Below, piece by piece: positions 62,533-64,000 of a DNA stretch of 64,000 bases. The notes beneath the pieces are model-generated. The model saw nothing but the letters and a program-made list of their open reading frames with translations, was not told the origin of the DNA and made no database searches. Each line of letters opens with the position of its first letter. The first letter of the stretch is position 1. The DNA comes from Anaeromyxobacter oryzae (GTDB taxonomy: Bacteria > Myxococcota > Myxococcia > Myxococcales > Anaeromyxobacteraceae), in assembly GCF_023169945.1 (NCBI RefSeq), contig NZ_AP025591.1, positions 6,184,501 through 6,248,500 of the forward strand, in the 5' to 3' direction. Both the position numbers and the translations under genes were made by a program.

Positions 62533-64000
62533 TCAGTCCGTGTAGATCACCGCGATGAACAGCCGGCCGGGGCCGAACCGGCGGCTGTCGCCGGTCGCCA
62601 CGCCGACGCCTACTCGCCGGAACCGCCGATCCCTCAGGTTCGCCGAGCGGACCGCGTCCTCCGGCGCGCTCGCCACGAAGACATCCACCGCCGCGAGCGT
62701 CCTGCGGAGCGCGAGCGCACGCGCGTCGAGATCGCCGGGGTCCGTCGCGTCGCGCGCCCGCATGTCCTCCGCCGCCGCCGCCGCGAGCGCGTCGAGGGCG
62801 TCGTCCGCGGTGAGCGGCGCCTGGCCGAGGCGAGCGCGCTCGCGCCAGAGCGCGTCGCGAATGCGCGCCGCCGGGCGGAGCGGGCTGTCCGCGCCGTCGT
62901 CCGGCGGCTCGACCAGGATCTCCGTGAGGTAGACCGCGGGACCGCCCGAAGGCAGCTGCCCGCGCGCGATCCCCACCCCGACGCGCGTCGCGCGGGGCTG
63001 CAGCATGTTCCCGCGGTGCGCGGGGCTCTCCTCGGCCGCCTCGTGCGCCGCGAGCGCGGTCCCGCCGCGCGCGACGTTCTCGTACGCGCGCCGGTACGGG
63101 ACGGACGCGGCGCGGAGCCGGTCCGACAGCTCGCCCGAGCCGGGGAGCACGTGCGCGATGCGCCCGGCGTCGCGCATGCGGTCGCTGTGCCGGCGTGCCG
63201 CGGCGGCGAGCGCGGGCGCGCTCCGGACCGGAGAAAGCCCGTGCGCAGCCCGGAGGGCGTTCAGCGCGCGGATCACCGCCGCCTCCGCGTCGGCGTCCCC
63301 TGCGACCTCCCCGGGCGCGGCAGCGCGCAGAGCCGGACCGGCCGCCGCGGTCGCTCCCGCGTCCACCGCGAGGAGCGCCGCGACCTCCGGGCCGCCTCGC
63401 CCGTCGGCGACGACCTCGAGTACCCAGCGGCCCGCGGCCGAGAACGTCACGGGCGCCCGGAACGCGGCGTCGCCGCTCGCGTCCAGCTCCCGGACGTCGC
63501 CCGACGGGAGCGTCGCGAAGACGCGCGCGCGCCGCAGACCGCCCTCGAGCGCGCCGGACAGCGTCACCGTCGCGCCCGGCGCGACGGACCGCGGGAAGGG
63601 CGAGAGCCGCGCCTTCCGGACGGAGGCCAGCAGCACGAGGACGGTCGAGCCGTCCACCTCCGCGGCGCCGACCCCCACGTGGCTCGCGGTCACGCCGGTG
63701 ACCGCGTCGGCGAGCGCCGCCGGCAACCCGTCCGCCCGTCCCCGCACGAGGAACGCGGCGGGCGCGGGGTCGTAGGCGAGGCCGTCCGCCATCGCGGCGC
63801 GGCGCCCGGCGGGTCCGATGGGTTCGGCCACGCCCTCCGCGGCGCGCCGGGCCAGCGCGCGCGCGGCGAGCGCGAGCGCCCCGGACGGACGGGGCGGTCG
63901 ACCAGACGCGGCGAGCCGCTCGCGGACGGCGTCGAGCGCCGCCGACTCCACCGGCGCGAGCGCGACCGTCGGCTCCTCTCCGTAGCGGGGGGCGGCGGCG
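62533..64000 (-). CDS. CAP-domain (SCP/PR1-like) protein, cut by right edge
   Basis: At least 488 residues; the frame stays open past GTG 63951 to the right edge with coding-like residues (PRYGEEPTVALAP), so the start lies outside. About residues 230-360 form a CAP domain (HSDRMRDAGRIAHVLPGSG, AYENVARGG, ESPAHRGNMLQPRATRVGVG) and a second, degraded CAP-like segment ends the protein (EDAVRSANLRDRRFRRVGVG). The first part has Ig-like strands. Likely exported; role in binding small ligands or cell wall is unproven. Confidence 0.85.
   Translation of the reverse strand, partial: AAAPRYGEEPTVALAPVESAALDAVRERLAASGRPPRPSGALALAARALARRAAEGVAEPIGPAGRRAAMADGLAYDPAPAAFLVRGRADGLPAALADAVTGVTASHVGVGAAEVDGSTVLVLLASVRKARLSPFPRSVAPGATVTLSGALEGGLRRARVFATLPSGDVRELDASGDAAFRAPVTFSAAGRWVLEVVADGRGGPEVAALLAVDAGATAAAGPALRAAAPGEVAGDADAEAAVIRALNALRAAHGLSPVRSAPALAAAARRHSDRMRDAGRIAHVLPGSGELSDRLRAASVPYRRAYENVARGGTALAAHEAAEESPAHRGNMLQPRATRVGVGIARGQLPSGGPAVYLTEILVEPPDDGADSPLRPAARIRDALWRERARLGQAPLTADDALDALAAAAAEDMRARDATDPGDLDARALALRRTLAAVDVFVASAPEDAVRSANLRDRRFRRVGVGVATGDSRRFGPGRLFIAVIYTD

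Overview
The window is very GC-rich bacterial DNA with dense, short-spaced genes, many GTG/TTG starts and frequent stop/start overlaps. Gene content (sigma-54 regulators, two c-di-GMP synthases, PrkA, a FeoAB iron locus with Fur and DtxR control, an RNA polymerase/ribosomal operon, a flagellar-type export ATPase set, a possible Sec-encoding UGA) points to a deltaproteobacterium/Myxococcota. An Anaeromyxobacter-like organism is my best guess from protein style; this is inference, as no search was possible.

Layout. 1-7.4 kb: tail of an unknown gene, a secreted W/Y/G-rich protein, a lidless Hsp70 on the minus strand, PrkA kinase coupled to a trypsin-like protease, a secreted protein. 7.4-16.8 kb: deoxycytidylate deaminase, a histidine kinase with degraded ATP-binding boxes coupled to an NtrC-type regulator, a receiver-GGDEF protein, a tiny membrane ORF, a glutaredoxin-like gene whose UGA looks like selenocysteine, a TPR protein, tRNA-Leu, an FmdB zinc ribbon, a large basic-tailed protein and a membrane/HEAT-like protein. 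16.8-24.5 kb: iron locus: fur with a Fur box in its own promoter, feoB, a small Cys-rich protein, a DtxR-FeoA fusion, then a second Fur box ahead of a porin, a periplasmic FMN-binding protein, two related four-helix membrane proteins and a convergent apbE flavin transferase. 24.5-27.9 kb: tetR with operator and an EmrAB-type efflux pair. 28-33.5 kb: FtsB-like protein, a membrane GAF-GAF-GGDEF protein, PIN-PhoH ATPase, DUF493-like protein, a diacylglycerol-kinase-like protein. 33.7-38 kb: dnaK with terminator, RimK-like ATP-grasp ligase, periplasmic protein, rlmB.

38-52.5 kb: one long information-processing cluster: promoter, tRNA-Thr, -Tyr, -Gly, -Thr, tuf, rpmG, tRNA-Trp, secE, nusG, rplK, rplA, structured leader, rplJ, rplL, rpoB, rpoC, terminator. 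52.5-64 kb: a compositionally odd 250 bp, a clear sigma-70 promoter with a palindrome over its start site driving an RpoH-like sigma factor, a FliH-FliI-FliJ-like trio, a receiver protein, a membrane-anchored protein, PlsC acyltransferase, psuG, ribonuclease D, a lytic transglycosylase, a 74-residue Cys-rich protein and a CAP-domain protein cut by the right edge.

The most interesting signals are the in-frame UGA with a SECIS-like hairpin at 12526-12558 and the Fur-boxed porin/flavoprotein/membrane/ApbE module next to FeoB, which I propose is a periplasmic ferric-reduction system feeding ferrous iron to FeoB.
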